DNA of 34,372 bases, taken from Micromonospora marina. Lineage in GTDB: Bacteria; Actinomycetota; Actinomycetes; Mycobacteriales; Micromonosporaceae. Location: NCBI RefSeq assembly GCF_900091565.1, contig NZ_FMCV01000005.1, forward strand, positions 1-34,372, read 5' to 3'. This document shows positions 33,470-34,372 of this stretch, piece by piece; positions within the stretch are counted from its first letter, which is position 1, and every line of letters begins with the position of its first letter. The notes below the pieces were generated by a model, which had not been told where the DNA came from, ran no database searches, and was given only the letters and a program-made list of their open reading frames with translations. The position numbers and the translations under genes are program-made.

Positions 33470-34278
33470 GCGTCGGAACCCCGATCGAACGGATCTGGCC
33501 CGCACCCGTCACCGGTGCGCTCACCGATCCGCAGCTCACCGCGTTGTACGGCCGGACCACCGGCCCGCATCTGCGGGTCAACTTCGTGGCCAGCGCCGAC
33601 GGCGCGGTCACTCTGGACGGCTACTCCGCCGGGCTGTCCGGCGAGCCGGACAAGCGGGTCTTCGGGCTGCTGCGGATGCTGTGCGACGGCCTCGTGGTGG
33701 CCGCCGGCACGCTGCGGCACGAGCACTACCGGGCGGTCCGGCTGAGCCCGGAGCGCCGGGCCTGGCGCCGCGAGCAGGGACTGGCCGAGTTCCCGACGCT
33801 GGTGGTCGTCTCCGGCTCACTCGACCTCGACCCGGCACAGGCCGCCTTCGCCGACGCGCCGGTCCGGCCGGTGGTGCTCACCCACGCCGACGCCCTCCCA
33901 CCGCCTGGGCTGACCGACGTCGCCGACGTGGTCCGCTGCGGCACCGGGCGGGCCGACGAAAGCGGGCGGGCCGGGCGGGTCGATCTCGTCGCCGGACTGG
34001 CCGAGCTGCGCCGGCGCGGGCTGAACCAGCTGCTCTGCGAGGGCGGCCCGCACCTGTTCGGCGCGCTCACCGCGGCCGACCTGGTCGACGAGCTGTGCCT
34101 GACGGTGGCGCCGCTGCTCGCCGGCGCCGGTCCGGGCCGGATCACCGCCGGGGACGCCAGCGTCCCGCGTCACCTGCCGCTGCGCCATGTGCTGGCCGCC
34201 GCCGACGGGGTGCTGATGCTGCGTTACGCCCGCGACCTGGCCGAGACACCGCCCGCCGGCTCCGCCCCCGCCGCCTGA
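33466..34278 (+). CDS. Pyrimidine reductase family protein (RibD C-terminal domain)
   Basis: 270-residue protein made only of the DHFR-like reductase domain of RibD. Motifs are RVNFVASADGAVTLDGYSAGLSGEPDKRVFGLLRMLCDGLVVAAGTLRHEHY, PTLVVVSGSLDLDP, GLNQLLCEGGPHLFGALTAADLVDELCLTVAPLLAG and a C-terminal beta segment. The N-terminal zinc-dependent deaminase domain of RibD is absent. NADPH-dependent reduction of the ribosylamino-pyrimidine in riboflavin or deazaflavin synthesis is possible, but stand-alone homologues are common in actinomycetes without proven substrates. ATG 33466 overlaps the stop of the small cysteine-rich ORF, so the two are coupled. A heptanucleotide repeat begins right after the stop codon. 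Confidence 0.9.
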   Translation: MSVGTPIERIWPAPVTGALTDPQLTALYGRTTGPHLRVNFVASADGAVTLDGYSAGLSGEPDKRVFGLLRMLCDGLVVAAGTLRHEHYRAVRLSPERRAWRREQGLAEFPTLVVVSGSLDLDPAQAAFADAPVRPVVLTHADALPPPGLTDVADVVRCGTGRADESGRAGRVDLVAGLAELRRRGLNQLLCEGGPHLFGALTAADLVDELCLTVAPLLAGAGPGRITAGDASVPRHLPLRHVLAAADGVLMLRYARDLAETPPAGSAPAA

Positions 34279-34372
34279 CGCGGCACGCGGCACGCGGCAC
34301 GCGGCACGCGGCACGCGGCACGCGGCACGCGGCACGCGGCACGCGGCACGCGGCACGCGGCACGCGGCACGC
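34279..34372. repeat. Perfect heptanucleotide tandem repeat (CGCGGCA)n
   Basis: From the base after the reductase stop codon to the window edge the sequence is an uninterrupted repeat of CGCGGCA, about 13.4 copies over 94 bases. The true length is unknown because it runs off the window. Confidence 0.95.

Noticed and set aside
34279..34372. Considered as a coding repeat of CAAR-type residues on the minus strand
   Set aside because: The open frame exists only because the heptamer lacks stop codons in all frames, and it overlaps the end of a real gene.

Overview
The window is very GC-rich chromosomal DNA from an actinomycete. Micromonosporaceae, most likely Micromonospora or a close relative, is the best guess. 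The evidence is gene content (a cellobiose transport operon with a CebR-type LacI repressor, an actinobacterial bioB-bsaP pair, DUF6458, a DUF559/AbiEi-type gene), GTG starts, many leaderless start sites and short dispersed palindromes. No phage, plasmid, CRISPR array or transposase was recognised.

Layout. 1-2000: the 3' end of a secreted cell-wall-hydrolase-like gene, convergent with a secreted LamG/PKD protein. 2100-4050: two tRNA clusters on the minus strand, Gly-Val and Gly-Cys-Val, enclosing a DUF6458 gene and an isocitrate lyase/PEP mutase family gene. 4250-8000: a TetR regulator, an unknown cell-surface protein, a methyltransferase and a cytochrome P450. 8070-12170: an ABC exporter (ATPase and permease) facing a NarL-type two-component system whose kinase has an unusual C-terminal membrane segment. 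12200-16000: biotin synthesis, with bioF-bioD leftward and bioB-bsaP-GNAT rightward from a shared promoter region. 16030-17134: a DUF559 endonuclease-like gene bracketed by two related palindromes.

17149-20433: a modular GH9 cellulase (GH9-CBM3-FN3-FN3-CBM2) with a CebR-type operator upstream, then a divergent atypical aldehyde dehydrogenase. 22176-24038: two linked genes with N-terminal ACT domains. 24190-26475: a kinase-like phosphotransferase and an acyl-CoA dehydrogenase, together resembling a split ACAD10/ACAD11. 26497-32540: a complete cellobiose operon (binding protein, two permeases, GH1 beta-glucosidase) plus the LacI-family repressor, with two operators around its promoter. 32643-34372: tandem repeats, a pRiA4b ORF-3 family gene, a small cysteine-rich ORF translationally coupled to a RibD-C-type reductase, and a heptanucleotide repeat running off the window.

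How the genes work together. The clearest system is cello-oligosaccharide use. The secreted GH9 enzyme cuts cellulose, the ABC importer takes up cellobiose and the intracellular GH1 enzyme hydrolyses it. One 14-bp palindrome (GGGAGCGCTCCC core) lies in front of both the cellulase and the importer operon, so the linked LacI repressor probably controls both. The second system is biotin synthesis with its actinobacterial BsaP helper. The most unusual items are the palindrome-flanked nuclease gene, the coupled 39-residue cysteine-rich ORF and the ACAD11-like gene pair.
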